Of a stretch of DNA of 64,000 nt, positions 1 through 7,964 are shown piece after piece. Made by a program: the position numbers and the translations under genes. The DNA is from Actinophytocola sp963727495 (GTDB lineage: Bacteria > Actinomycetota > Actinomycetes > Mycobacteriales > Pseudonocardiaceae). The stretch lies in NCBI GenBank assembly GCA_963727495.1, contig CAVSGQ010000006.1:248001-312000 (forward strand), written 5' to 3'. The number at the start of each line of letters is the position of its first letter. Position 1 is the stretch's first letter. Below the pieces are notes generated by a model that saw nothing but the letters and a program-made list of their open reading frames with translations, ran no database searches and was not told the origin of the DNA.

Positions 1-205
1 GCAGCGCCTCCTTGCTGGCGAACTTCTCGTAGAAGTTCCTGGTCGACACGCCGGCCCTGGCACAGAGGTCGGCGATCTTGGTCTTGTGGTAGCCGCGCGA
101 GGTGAACTCGTCCAGCGCGGCCTCGAGCAACCGCTCCCGCCGCTCGGCGCGCCGCCGCTCGGTGTCGACACCCCGGTACGTGCGGCTCTGCGCGGCCTGC
201 CCCAT
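1..205 (-). CDS. TetR-family regulator, N-terminal part (cut by window edge)
   Basis: The first 68 codons of a DNA-binding repressor are present; the ligand-binding C-terminus lies outside the window. The ATG at 205 opens a short basic arm, then a TetR helix-turn-helix: RERLLEAALDEF, TSRGYHKTKIADLCARAGVS, then TRNFYEKFASKEAL, the family signature around the recognition helix. It is transcribed away from the urease operon, whose last gene ends at 351, so the 145 bp between them holds its promoter. The target is unknown; TetR proteins often control a neighbour, which here would lie to the left. Family assignment is firm. Confidence 0.88.
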   Translation of the reverse strand, partial: MGQAAQSRTYRGVDTERRRAERRERLLEAALDEFTSRGYHKTKIADLCARAGVSTRNFYEKFASKEAL

Positions 206-350
206 CGGACCTACTCCCTCAGCTTTCGCCTCGGCTGCTTCGACGCCGGGAATTCTCCAACCGAACGGCTCGGTTCAGGTGGTCCAATTTCTGGAAATGT
301 GAGTTACCAGACGTGCGGGCCGGCGAGGACGCACCAACAGGCGAACCGTT

Positions 351-1097
351 CTACACCCCGCCGGGCCCCGCGGGGTCCGAGGTCCCCCGCCCCGCCGCGC
401 CGCCGAGGTGGCGCAGCGCGGTCACGGCGTCGTCGGCCAGGACGGTGGTGAGGGTGCCGCCGGCGGCGAGCGGGCTGCGTGACCACCACTCGCCGCTCGC
501 CGGCTCCGGGCACGTCGCGTCGAGGCACAGCTCGGTGGCCAGGACGCGCTTGCCGGCCAGGTACGCCACGCTCGCGTCCAGCGCGGGGTCGCCGACGGTC
601 AGCCGCTGGCGCAGCACCGGGCGGCCGCCGCGGACCACGGTCGTCGTCGTGGTCAGCGTGCCGGGGCGCTCGCCGGCGCGGCCCAGCACGAGGACCTCGC
701 GGGTGCGCAGGCGCGCGTCCGCCGCCAGGTCGGCCGCCAGCTCGGCGCGGTGCCGGGCACGAGCGGTGACCACCGTCGGCTCCGGGAGGTACTCGGCCGA
801 CGCGCCCTCGGCGAGGCGCAGGTCGACCAGCGAGTGGCTCGGGGCGCCGTGCGGGCCGGGCAACGCCACCGCCGCCGCGATGCCGGTCAGCACCAGGGCC
901 GCCCCGGGTCCCACCCGGACGGTCAGGGCCAGCTCGTCGCCACCCAGCGGGCTCGCCGCCGAGCCGACCAGGTGGACCACCGCCGGGCCGGACGTGCCGC
1001 GCGCCGGGATCAGCGTCAGCGGCGCCGCCGAGCGCAGCACGCGGACCACGTCGCGCCCGCCGCGGTGCTCGACCTCCAGGCGGGCCTCGGCCCTCAC
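351..1097 (-). CDS. ureD: Urease accessory protein UreD
   Basis: Predicted 248-residue scaffold protein that, with UreF and UreG, loads nickel into apo-urease. The sequence begins VRAEARLEVEHRGGRDVVRVLRS from a GTG at 1097 that overlaps the ureG stop in a GTGA arrangement, so translation is coupled. Recognisable UreD features are the PLTLIPARG stretch, a VRVGPGAALVLTG strand pair and an AEYLPEPTV segment. Family members are mostly 240-290 residues, so it is full length. It is the last gene of ureABCFGD. No frame damage is seen, unlike in ureF and ureC upstream. Confidence 0.9.
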   Translation of the reverse strand: MRAEARLEVEHRGGRDVVRVLRSAAPLTLIPARGTSGPAVVHLVGSAASPLGGDELALTVRVGPGAALVLTGIAAAVALPGPHGAPSHSLVDLRLAEGASAEYLPEPTVVTARARHRAELAADLAADARLRTREVLVLGRAGERPGTLTTTTTVVRGGRPVLRQRLTVGDPALDASVAYLAGKRVLATELCLDATCPEPASGEWWSRSPLAAGGTLTTVLADDAVTALRHLGGAAGRGTSDPAGPGGV

Positions 1098-1780
1098 ACC
1101 GGCGCCGGCAGCGACCGCACCCAGGCCGCCACGTCCGGCGCGCCCGGGGTGTCCACGAGGGACTGCAGGACCACCGGCAGCCCGCCGCGGACCCGGTCCG
1201 CGTCGGCGGACATCACCGCCAGGTCGGCGCCCACCAGCGGCGCGAGGTCGGTCTTGTTGATCACCAGCAGGTCCGCGGTCGTCACGCCGGGGCCGCCCTT
1301 GCGTGGCACCTTGTCGCCGCCGGCCACGTCGACCACGAAGATCTGCCGGTCCACCAGACCGCGCGAGAACACCGCGGTCAGGTTGTCCCCGCCGCTCTCG
1401 ATGATCACCAGGTCCAGCGCGGGAAAGCGGTCGGCCAGGCGCTCGACCGCGTCGAGGTTCGCGGTGATGTCGTCGCGGATCGCGGTGTGCGGGCAGCAGC
1501 CCGTCTGCACCGCCTCGATCCGCGCCGGGTCGAGCACGCCCGCGCGGCGCAGGAAGTCCGCGTCCTCGGTCGTGTAGATGTCGTTGGTCACCACCGCGAC
1601 CTCGAGGTCGCCCAGGGCCCGGCACAGGGCCGCCACCAGCGCGGTCTTGCCGCTGCCGACCGGCCCGCCGACGCCGATCCGCAGCGGGCGGTGCCGGCCG
1701 GCCGCCGCCGGGTGCGGGTCCGGCCCGGCCCGCGTGGGGTCGAAGCTCACCGGGTGGGTGTGGGTGTGGTCAGCTCGCAA
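1094..1780 (-). CDS. ureG: Urease accessory GTPase UreG
   Basis: Predicted 228-residue SIMIBI-class GTPase that powers nickel insertion into urease. The P-loop GVGGPVGSGKTALV lies near residues 35-48, followed by TNDIYTTEDADFL, the metal-binding CPH motif in QTGCCPHTAIRDD, the ESGGDNL switch and the NKTDLAP base-recognition motif. I place the start at TTG 1780, inside the end of ureF, because it gives the His-rich N-terminus RADHTHTHP typical of actinobacterial UreG; a GTG further in would remove it. It overlaps both neighbours, as expected in a coupled operon. Confidence 0.92.
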   Translation of the reverse strand: MRADHTHTHPVSFDPTRAGPDPHPAAAGRHRPLRIGVGGPVGSGKTALVAALCRALGDLEVAVVTNDIYTTEDADFLRRAGVLDPARIEAVQTGCCPHTAIRDDITANLDAVERLADRFPALDLVIIESGGDNLTAVFSRGLVDRQIFVVDVAGGDKVPRKGGPGVTTADLLVINKTDLAPLVGADLAVMSADADRVRGGLPVVLQSLVDTPGAPDVAAWVRSLPAPV

Positions 1781-2466
1781 AGAGCCGCACCTCCTCTCGA
1801 TGGTGCCGGTCGTGTTCCTCGGCCAGCACGTCCAGTCCCGGCGCGCCCGGGGCGGGCAACCGCGCCGGGTCGGCACCCGCGTGGCACGCCGCGTCCGCCG
1901 CCACGTCCCGCATCGCCGGCGCCATCCCGGCGACGATCCCGTTGACCCGCAACGGGTCCAGGCCCAGCAGCCGCACCGCCGCGCTCGCCGGCCCGCTCAC
2001 CGACAGGTACGCCGCCGCCAGCGCCGCGTCCGCGGGCGAGCCGCCGCCGGCCCCGGCCACCGCGCCCAGCACGACCGCGTGGTGCGGCCGCGGCGTCGCG
2101 GACAGCAGAACGCGCAAGGGTGATCCACCGTCGCTGTCCACAGTGGGGATGAACCTCGCGGCCCGCGCGGTCGCGCGGCCCTGCGCCCGGGACGCGGCCC
2201 GCTGTGCCGCGGACGGCGTCCGCGCGTCCAGCTCGGCGTCCAATGTGGACCACAGGTCGGCGCCGCGGGCGGCGCAGTGCGCGGCCGCCGCGGCGAACAC
2301 GGCGGCCAGCGAGCCCGCCGACCGCAGCCGGCCGGCCAGGAACGGCGCCAGGTCGTCCTCGGTGCGGACCAGACCCGCGCGACGCCGCCTCCTCCAGCCC
2401 GCCGGAGTGCACGTGCCCGCCCCCGGGGAACCGGGAGTCGGCCAGCAGCAGCGCCAGGACGTCCAT
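1770..2466 (-). CDS. ureF: Urease accessory protein UreF (apparent +1 frameshift)
   Basis: UreF bridges UreD and UreG during urease activation. The N-terminus (MDVLALLLADSRFPGGGHVH, then SGGLEEAASRG) reads from ATG 2466, but the conserved remainder (LVRTEDDLAPFLAGRL ... RLLGLDPLRVNGIVAGM ... EEVRLFAS) is in another frame. The switch lies near 2374, in the rc text CGCGGGTCTGG, where one extra base explains it. Total length is 697 nt, a 231-residue protein plus one base, normal for UreF. With a similar lesion in ureC, a sequencing indel is more likely than a true pseudogene, but the sequence as given encodes no intact UreF. Confidence 0.85.
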
Positions 2467-2469
2467 CGG

Positions 2470-4186
2470 CTAGAACAGGAAGTAGCGCTGCGCCATCGGC
2501 AGCTCGGACACCGGTGCGGGCTCGACCGGCTCGCCGTCCACGTGCACCGCGAACGTGTCCGGGTCGACGGTCACGTCCGGCAGCGCGTCGTTGGCGATCA
2601 TGTCGGCCTTGGTGACCCGCCGGGTGTCCGTTACCGCCGCCATCGGCGTGGCCGTACCGAGACGATCGGCGAGCCCGAGCGCCGCCTCCGCGACGAAGTG
2701 CAGGCTCGACGCCGACGCCACCCGGGGCGCGGCCCCGAACATCGGCCGGGCCAGCACCGGCTGCGGCGTCGGGATCGACGCGTTCGCGTCACCCATCGCC
2801 GCCCACGCGATGAACCCGCCCTTGAGCACCAGGGAGGGCTTGACACCGAAGAACTTCGGCTCCCACAGCACCAGGTCGGCGAGCTTGCCGACCTCGACCG
2901 AGCCGATCTCGTGCGCCAGGCCGTGCGCGATCGCCGGGTTGATCGTGTACTTCGCCACGTAGCGGCGGGCCCGCAGGTTGTCCGCCGCGCCGTCCCCGGG
3001 CAGCGTGCCGCGGCGGCGCTTCATCGCGTGCGCGGTCTGCCAGGTGCGGATGATCACCTCGCCGATCCGGCCCATCGCCTGGGAGTCCGAGCCGATCATC
3101 GAGATCGCGCCGAGGTCGTGCAGCACGTCCTCCGCGGCGATCGTCGTCGGCCGGATCCGGCTCTCCGCGAACGCCAGGTCCTCGGGCACCGACGGGTTCA
3201 GGTGGTGGCAGACCATCAGCATGTCGAGGTGCTCGTCGATGGTGTTCACCGTGTGCGGCCGGGTCGGGTTCGTCGAGGACGGCAGCACGTTCGGCAGGCT
3301 CGACCACGCGGATGATGTCCGGCGCGTGCCCGCCGCCGGCGCCCTCGGTGTGGTACGCGTTGATCGACCGGCCGCCGATCGCGTCTATTGTGGACTCGAC
3401 GAAGCCGGCCTCGTTGAGCGTGTCGGTGTGGATGGCCACCTGCACGCCGGACTCGTCGGCCACCCGCAGGCAGGCGTCGATCGCGGCCGGCGTGGTGCCC
3501 CAGTCCTCGTGCAGCTTGAACCCGCCCGCGCCGGCCGCGAGCTGCTCGCGCAGCCCTTCGATGGAGACCGTGTTGCCCTTGCCCAGCAGCAGCACGTTGA
3601 CCGGCGACCCGTCCATCGCCGCGAGCATCCGGCCCAGGTTCCACGCGCCGGGCGTGACCGTCGTCGCCTTGCTGCCCTCGGCCGGGCCGGTGCCGCCGCC
3701 GATGAGCGTGGTGAGCCCGGAGGCGAGCGCCGTCTCCGTCAACTGTGGACAGATGAAGTGCACGTGACAGTCGATGCCACCGGCGGTGAGGATCTTGCCC
3801 TTGCCGCCGATCACCTCGGTCGACGGCCCGATCACCAGCGCCGGGTCGACGCCGTCCATGGTGTCGGGGTTGCCGGCCTTGCCGATGCCGACGATCCGCC
3901 CGTCCCGCACGCCGACGTCGGCCTTCACCACGCCCCAGTGGTCCAGCACCACCACGCCGGTGACGACCAGGTCCGGCGCCCCGTCCGCGCGGGTCGCGGT
4001 CGACTGGCCCATCGACTCGCGGATCACCTTGCCCCCACCGAAGATCACCTCGTCGCCCGCGCCGGCCGGCCCGAGGCAGCGGTCCTCGGTGACCTCGACC
4101 AGCAGGTCGGTGTCCGCGAGCCGGATCCGGTCGCCCACCGTCGGCCCGAGCAGCGAGACGTAGCGCGGCCGGTCCACGGCGCTCAC
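2470..4186 (-). CDS. ureC: Urease alpha subunit UreC (apparent +1 frameshift)
   Basis: Catalytic subunit of the nickel urease that hydrolyses urea to ammonia and carbamate. From GTG 4186 the first frame carries the metal ligands: HVHF (about residues 141-143), the carbamylated lysine in GGFKLHEDWG (about 224), AIHTDT (about 253) and AYHTEGAGGGHAP (about 279). The C-terminal half (SLPNVLPSSTNPTRPHTVNT, MVCHHLNP with the flap histidine, GSDSQAMGR with the Asp ligand) is in a second frame. The switch is near 3301, where one extra base sits between CGCGTGGTC and AGCCTGCCG. 1717 nt equals 571 codons, a stop and one base, the expected length. Either an assembly indel or a dead gene. Confidence 0.92.
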
Positions 4187-4602
4187 CGTCCCGCCTCCCC
4201 GGAATCGACCCCGCTGGTCGACTGGGGCGGCGAGTGTTCGGCTCGGTCGCGTACGTGTGGCCGGCTTGCGTCACGTTCCCCTGAGGTGACGGTTCCGGAA
4301 GTCGGCGGAACGCTCACGAAGCGCAGTCCGGGAACCACGGCCCGCCCGGCGAGCGGGACGAGCGACACCTCGCGCTCGACGCCCGGCTCGAACCGCACGG
4401 ACGTGCCGGCCGGGACGTCCAGGCGGTGCCCGCGCGCGGCGTCGCGGTCGAACTCGAGGGCCGGGTTGGCGGCCGCGAAGTGGTAGTGGGAGCCGACCTG
4501 CACCGGCCGGTCCCCGGTGTTGCGCACCACCAGCCGCACCCGCGGCCGGCCGGGGTTCAGCTCGACCGGCGACTCGGCCGGCACGATCTCTCCGGGAATC
4601 AG
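4183..4602 (-). CDS. ureB: Urease beta subunit UreB with extended C-terminus
   Basis: Small structural subunit of urease. The core (PAESPVELNPGRPRVRLVVR, TGDRPVQVGSHYHF, RLDVPAGTSVRFEPG) is classical UreB. The conserved opening IPGEIVPAESP can only be included by starting at the CTG at 4602, which has a strong AGGAGG six bases upstream; the first conventional start is GTG 4584. After VVPGLRFVSVPP the protein gains about 35 residues without family resemblance. That tail contains the minus-strand copy of a 43-bp repeat (4245-4287) shared with the ABC exporter at 17676. The stop overlaps the ureC GTG. Confidence 0.88.
   Translation of the reverse strand: MIPGEIVPAESPVELNPGRPRVRLVVRNTGDRPVQVGSHYHFAAANPALEFDRDAARGHRLDVPAGTSVRFEPGVEREVSLVPLAGRAVVPGLRFVSVPPTSGTVTSGERDASRPHVRDRAEHSPPQSTSGVDSGEAGR
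4245..4287 (-). repeat. 43-bp dispersed repeat, copy 1 (in ureB)
   Basis: Read on the minus strand it begins ACCTCAGGGGAACGTGACGC and continues through a GGCCGGCCAC core to GCGACC. The copy at 17732-17774 matches at 39 of 43 positions, and weaker similarity continues upstream (AACCG). The two copies lie in different reading frames of unrelated proteins, so the conservation is at DNA level. No flanking duplication is evident. Function unknown. Confidence 0.7.
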
Positions 4603-4613
4603 GGTGGGCCTCC

Positions 4614-4916
4614 TCAGCCGATCGGGCTGTGCACGGTGACGAGCTTGGTGCCGTCCGGGAACGTCGCCTCGACCTGGACCGAGTCGATCATCTCCGGAAT
4701 GCCGTCGAGCACCTGCTCACGGGTGAGCACCGAACGGCCGCTGGACATCAGCTCGGCGACCGGGCGGCCGTCCCGCGCGCCCTCGACGACGTGGTCGGTG
4801 ATCAGCGCGACGGCCTCCGGGTAGTTCAGCCGCACACCGCGGGCCAGCCGCCGCCGGGCGACCTCCGCGGCCATCGCGACCAGCAGCTTGTCCCGTTCCT
4901 GAGGTGTCAGGTGCAT
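4614..4916 (-). CDS. ureA: Urease gamma subunit UreA
   Basis: First gene of the urease operon, 100 residues, exactly the family length. It carries the UreA landmarks MHLTPQERDKLLVAMAAEVA, RGVRLNYPEAVALI and MIDSVQVEATFPDGTKLVTVH. The ATG at 4916 is used. It is followed after 11 bp by ureB, whose AGGAGG lies at the ureA stop. The operon order ureA-B-C-F-G-D is the common actinobacterial one; no nickel permease gene is present in the window. The promoter must lie in the 84-144 bp shared with the divergent citrate synthase gene. Confidence 0.95.
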   Translation of the reverse strand: MHLTPQERDKLLVAMAAEVARRRLARGVRLNYPEAVALITDHVVEGARDGRPVAELMSSGRSVLTREQVLDGIPEMIDSVQVEATFPDGTKLVTVHSPIG

Positions 4917-4948
4917 GCAAGAGGTCTACCACCGCGCGGCACCCGTTT

Positions 4949-5001
4949 CGATTCAGGAAACGCATGCGTAACACCGCTTTCTGAATCGTTCTCCTGAATC
5001 G
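4949..5001. promoter_or_regulatory. Triple CTGAATCG box between ureA and citrate synthase
   Basis: Three copies of the 8-mer CTGAATCG occupy the divergent intergenic region: one on the minus strand (within CGATTCAGGA, 4949-4958) and two on the plus strand (4981-4988 and 4994-5001). The outer two form a perfect 10-bp inverted repeat (CGATTCAGGA/TCCTGAATCG) 33 bp apart. This spacing and symmetry suggest a regulator site controlling urease, citrate synthase or both. The regulator is unknown. Confidence 0.45.
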
Positions 5002-5060
5002 TGACCGAAACCACCGGCTCCGTCGATTGCCACCGGCCCCCACGCAGGAGGAAAGTTGCG

Positions 5061-6245
5061 ATGTTCGGGGACTTTTGTGGAGAGGTTGAGGCTATGCACA
5101 GTGCGGTGCGGAAGATCGACGTGACGCCCCCGGTGGAGCCGGACGACGGCTACCGCCCCGGCCTGGAGGGTGTCGTCGCCTTCCGCACGGAGATAGCCGA
5201 ACCCGACCGCGACGGCGGGGCGCTGCGTTACCGCGGCGTGAACATCGAGGACCTCGCCGGCAAGATCACCTTCGGTGACGTGTGGGCGCTGCTCGTGGAC
5301 GGCCGCTTCGGCAAGGGCCTGCCGCCCGCCGAGCCGTTCCCGATCCCGGTGCACACCGGCGACGTCCGGGTCGACGTGCAGGCCGCGCTGGCGATGCTGG
5401 CGCCGATCTGGGACTACCAGCCGCTGCTGGACATCAGCGACGTCGAGGCCCGCGAGCAGCTCGCGCGGGCGTCGGTGATGGCACTGTCCTACGTGGCCCA
5501 GTCCGCGCGCGGCATCGGCCGCCCGGCGGTGCCGCAGAAGCGCATCGACGAGTGCACGACGATCACCGAACGGTTCATGACCCGCTGGCGCGGCGAGCCG
5601 AACCCGGCGCACGTCAAGGCGATCGACGCGTACTGGGTGTCCGCGGCCGAGCACGGGCTGAACGCGTCCACGTTCACCGCCCGGGTGATCGCCTCCACCG
5701 GCGCGGACGTCGCGGCGGCGATGTCCGGCGCGATCGGCGCGATGTCCGGCCCGCTGCACGGCGGTGCGCCGGCCCGGGTGCTGCCGATGATCGACGAGGT
5801 CGAGAACGTCGGCGACGCGCGCAAGGTCGTCGCGTCCATCCTGGACCGCGGCGAGCGGCTGATGGGCTTCGGGCACCGGGTGTACCGGGCCGAGGACCCG
5901 CGCGCCCGGGTGCTGCGGCGCGCCTGCGCGGAGCTCGGCGCCACCCGCTTCGAGGCGGCGGCGGAGCTCGAGCAGGCCGCGCTCGCGGAGCTGCGCGACC
6001 GGCGACCGGACCGCGCGATCGAGACCAACGTGGAGTTCTGGGCGGCGGTCGTCCTCGACTTCGCGCAGGTTCCGACGCACATGATGCCGGCCATGTTCAC
6101 CTGCGCCCGCACGGCCGGATGGTGCGCGCACATCCTGGAGCAGAAGCGCACGGGCCGCCTGGTCCGCCCGTCGGCGCACTACGTCGGCCCCGGTCCGCGG
6201 CTGCCCGAGGAGGTCGAGGGCTGGGACACCGTCGCCCACGGCTGA
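5061..6245 (+). CDS. citA: Citrate synthase 2 (CitA-type)
   Basis: Condenses oxaloacetate and acetyl-CoA to citrate. The active-site motifs are visible: GPLHGGAP with the first histidine, GFGHRVY with the second, and the Asp in VVLDFAQVP. This is the shorter form resembling M. tuberculosis CitA (Rv0889c) rather than the main GltA. I chose ATG 5061 (MFGDFCGEVEAMHSAV) because AGGAGGA ends eight bases upstream; ATG 5094 (MHSAVRKID) would give 383 residues and is also possible. It is divergent from ureA and stands alone. Its 394 residues suit the family. Confidence 0.93.
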   Translation: MFGDFCGEVEAMHSAVRKIDVTPPVEPDDGYRPGLEGVVAFRTEIAEPDRDGGALRYRGVNIEDLAGKITFGDVWALLVDGRFGKGLPPAEPFPIPVHTGDVRVDVQAALAMLAPIWDYQPLLDISDVEAREQLARASVMALSYVAQSARGIGRPAVPQKRIDECTTITERFMTRWRGEPNPAHVKAIDAYWVSAAEHGLNASTFTARVIASTGADVAAAMSGAIGAMSGPLHGGAPARVLPMIDEVENVGDARKVVASILDRGERLMGFGHRVYRAEDPRARVLRRACAELGATRFEAAAELEQAALAELRDRRPDRAIETNVEFWAAVVLDFAQVPTHMMPAMFTCARTAGWCAHILEQKRTGRLVRPSAHYVGPGPRLPEEVEGWDTVAHG

Positions 6246-6257
6246 CCGTCCCGCTCC

Positions 6258-6497
6258 TCACCGGCGTGTCCGGTCCTCCCCGGCCACGACCATCTTCTGG
6301 ATCGCCTGGCGGGTCACGCCCAGCTCGCGGGCGAGGTCGGCCTGGGAGAACCCCTCGGCCAGCAGGGCGTCGATGAGCCGGCGACGTTCGCGGGCCAGCT
6401 CCCGCGCGGCGCGCGCGTGCTCCACGGCCGACGCCCGGACCTCCTTCAGCCTGCCGACGAGTTCCGCGTGCGCTGCCGACTCGACATGTTTGCTCAT
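6258..6497 (-). CDS. Small helix-turn-helix protein, probably autoregulated
   Basis: A 79-residue protein with an N-terminal charged helix (LKEVRASAVEHARAARELAR) and a C-terminal HTH, GFSQADLARELGVTRQAIQK, of the sigma-70 region 4/Xre-like kind. The helix could mediate dimerisation. The ATG at 6497 lies six bases after a CATCAT -10 box, so the mRNA is probably leaderless, and two 19-bp palindromes cover the promoter (6508-6545). This suggests the protein binds its own promoter. Its wider targets are unknown. It faces the end of the citrate synthase gene and follows the YdeI-like gene on the same strand. Confidence 0.75.
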   Translation of the reverse strand: MSKHVESAAHAELVGRLKEVRASAVEHARAARELARERRRLIDALLAEGFSQADLARELGVTRQAIQKMVVAGEDRTRR

Positions 6498-6507
6498 GTC
6501 ACGATGA

Positions 6508-6545
6508 TGTCAACCCCAGGTTGTCATGTCAACCCCCGGTTGACA
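6508..6545 (-). promoter_or_regulatory. Leaderless promoter with two abutting 19-bp palindromic operators
   Basis: On the plus strand the two units are TGTCAACCCCAGGTTGTCA (6508-6526, one arm mismatch) and TGTCAACCCCCGGTTGACA (6527-6545, perfect 8-bp arms). Read toward the HTH gene, the distal unit ends in a consensus -35 TTGACA; 17 bp later lies CATCAT as -10, then six bases, then the ATG at 6497. One operator therefore overlaps the -35 and the other fills the spacer, the geometry of tight repression. The HTH protein itself is the natural candidate repressor (inference). Confidence 0.7.
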
Positions 6546-6552
6546 TGACGGG

Positions 6553-7023
6553 TCAGGGTCGGGGGCGTTGCTTCACCCCGGCGGCCAGCAGGTCCACCAT
6601 CTCGGCGATGCGCGCGGCGCGCAGCTGCGGGCGGCGCTTGGTGCCGTCCACCCAGCGCAGGTACGCGCGCCGGTAGAACTGGGCGAGCGAGTCGAAGAAC
6701 GCGGCCGCGGCCGGGTCGGCGTCGAGCGCGGTCGCGACGTCGTCGGCGAGCTCGGCGCGCTGCGGGCCCTCCGGGGACAGCGCCACCTCCGCACGGTCGC
6801 CGGGCGACAGGCCGTGGTCGCGCAGCCACGCGGCGCCGAGCAGGATGCCGCGCCCGGTGCCGGCCATCTCGACGACACCCCGCCACCGCAGGCCGTTCAC
6901 GGTGCCGGTGACGTGGTGGCGGGGCTTGACCCCCCAGGCCTCGTCGGGATCGAACGGAACGGGCACGAACACCCGGCCGCGCCCGCCGTCGCCGACCGTC
7001 GTGGTGAAGCGACGCGCCGTCAT
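6553..7023 (-). CDS. DUF1905/YdeI-OmdA family protein
   Basis: A 156-residue protein with an N-terminal DUF1905-like beta domain (VFVPVPFDPDEAWGVK, HVTGTVNGLRWRGVV, LLGAAWLRDHGLSPGDRAEV) and a C-terminal YdeI-like helical part (FFDSLAQFYRRAYLRWVDGTK, RIAEMVDLLAAGVKQRPRP). YdeI proteins are loosely linked to bacteriocin or peptide tolerance in other bacteria; the biochemical role is unknown. I prefer ATG 7023 (MTARRFT), where family similarity starts; an upstream in-frame ATG at 7071 adds 16 Arg/Pro-rich residues. It may be read into the downstream HTH gene, although that gene has its own promoter. Confidence 0.72.
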   Translation of the reverse strand: MTARRFTTTVGDGGRGRVFVPVPFDPDEAWGVKPRHHVTGTVNGLRWRGVVEMAGTGRGILLGAAWLRDHGLSPGDRAEVALSPEGPQRAELADDVATALDADPAAAAFFDSLAQFYRRAYLRWVDGTKRRPQLRAARIAEMVDLLAAGVKQRPRP

Positions 7024-7127
7024 GGACCGGGAGCGTAACGGGGGGACCGGGGTCCGTCGATCGGTTGACATCAGGGTTCAGCCGCGCGGATGTCCCACCG
7101 GACCCGCGGAAGGGACAGGATTCCCCC

Positions 7128-7964
7128 ATGACCGCCATTCAGGTTCGAGGACTGCGCAAGTCCTACGCCGACACCGTCGCGGTGGACGGCATCGACCTCG
7201 ACATCCCCGAGGGGCAGGTGTTCGCCCTGCTCGGGCCCAACGGGGCGGGCAAGACCACCACCGTCGAGATCCTCGAGGGGCACCGCAGGCGCAGCGCGGG
7301 AGAGGTCTCCGTGCTCGGCCGGGACCCGGCCGGCGCCGGCCGCGCGTGGCGCGCGCGGATCGGGATCGTCCTGCAGACCGCGAACGACGCCGCCGAGCTG
7401 ACCGTCTCGGAGAGCGTCCGGCACTACGCCGGCTACTACCCGAACCCCGCCGACCCCGACGCCGTCATCGCGCAGGTCGGCCTCACCGAGAAGGCCCGCG
7501 CCCGGGTCAAGGCGCTCTCCGGCGGCCAGCGCCGGCGCCTGGACGTGGCGCTCGGCATCGTCGGCCGGCCCGAGCTGGTGTTCCTCGACGAGCCGACCAC
7601 CGGCTTCGACCCGCAGGCGCGCCGGCAGTTCTGGGACCTCATCCGCGCCCTCGCCGCCGACGGCACCACGATCCTGCTCACCACCCACTACCTCGACGAG
7701 GCCGAGGCGCTCGCCGACCGGGTCGCGGTCATCTCCGGCGGCCGGATCGTCGCGGAGGGCACGCCGGCGACCCTGGGCGGGCGCTCCACCGCGAAGGCCA
7801 CGGTGAGCTGGGTCGACGACGACGGCCCGCACTCGGTCCTCACCGACACCCCGACCGCGGTCGTCAACGAGCGGTCCGCGGGCGGCCGCGAGCTCGGCGA
7901 GCTGACCGTCACCCGGCCGAGCCTGGAGGACACCTACCTGGACCTGATCGGAGGATCCCGATGA
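7128..7964 (+). CDS. ABC transporter ATP-binding protein (DrrA-like exporter)
   Basis: A 278-residue nucleotide-binding subunit of an ABC-2 type exporter. Walker A is GPNGAGKTTT (about residues 39-48), signature LSGGQRRRLDVAL, Walker B LVFLDEPTTG and the H-switch TTHYLDEAEALADRV. The C-terminal tail (EELTVTRPSLEDTYLDLIGG type) is typical of drug or antibiotic efflux ATPases. ATG 7128 is chosen because similarity starts at TAIQVRGLRKSYAD and GGAAGGGACAGGA precedes it. The stop overlaps the permease ATG (ATGA), and a histidine kinase and response regulator follow, so this is a regulated exporter operon. The substrate cannot be told. Confidence 0.92.
   Translation: MTAIQVRGLRKSYADTVAVDGIDLDIPEGQVFALLGPNGAGKTTTVEILEGHRRRSAGEVSVLGRDPAGAGRAWRARIGIVLQTANDAAELTVSESVRHYAGYYPNPADPDAVIAQVGLTEKARARVKALSGGQRRRLDVALGIVGRPELVFLDEPTTGFDPQARRQFWDLIRALAADGTTILLTTHYLDEAEALADRVAVISGGRIVAEGTPATLGGRSTAKATVSWVDDDGPHSVLTDTPTAVVNERSAGGRELGELTVTRPSLEDTYLDLIGGSR

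Noticed and set aside
2374..3301. Programmed frameshifting in ureF or ureC
   Set aside because: No slippery heptamer or downstream pseudoknot is evident, urease genes are not known to use it, and similar indels occur in unrelated genes of the window.
7065..7093. A promoter with consensus TTGACA before the ABC exporter
   Set aside because: The -35 is perfect but no acceptable -10 lies 16-18 bp downstream.
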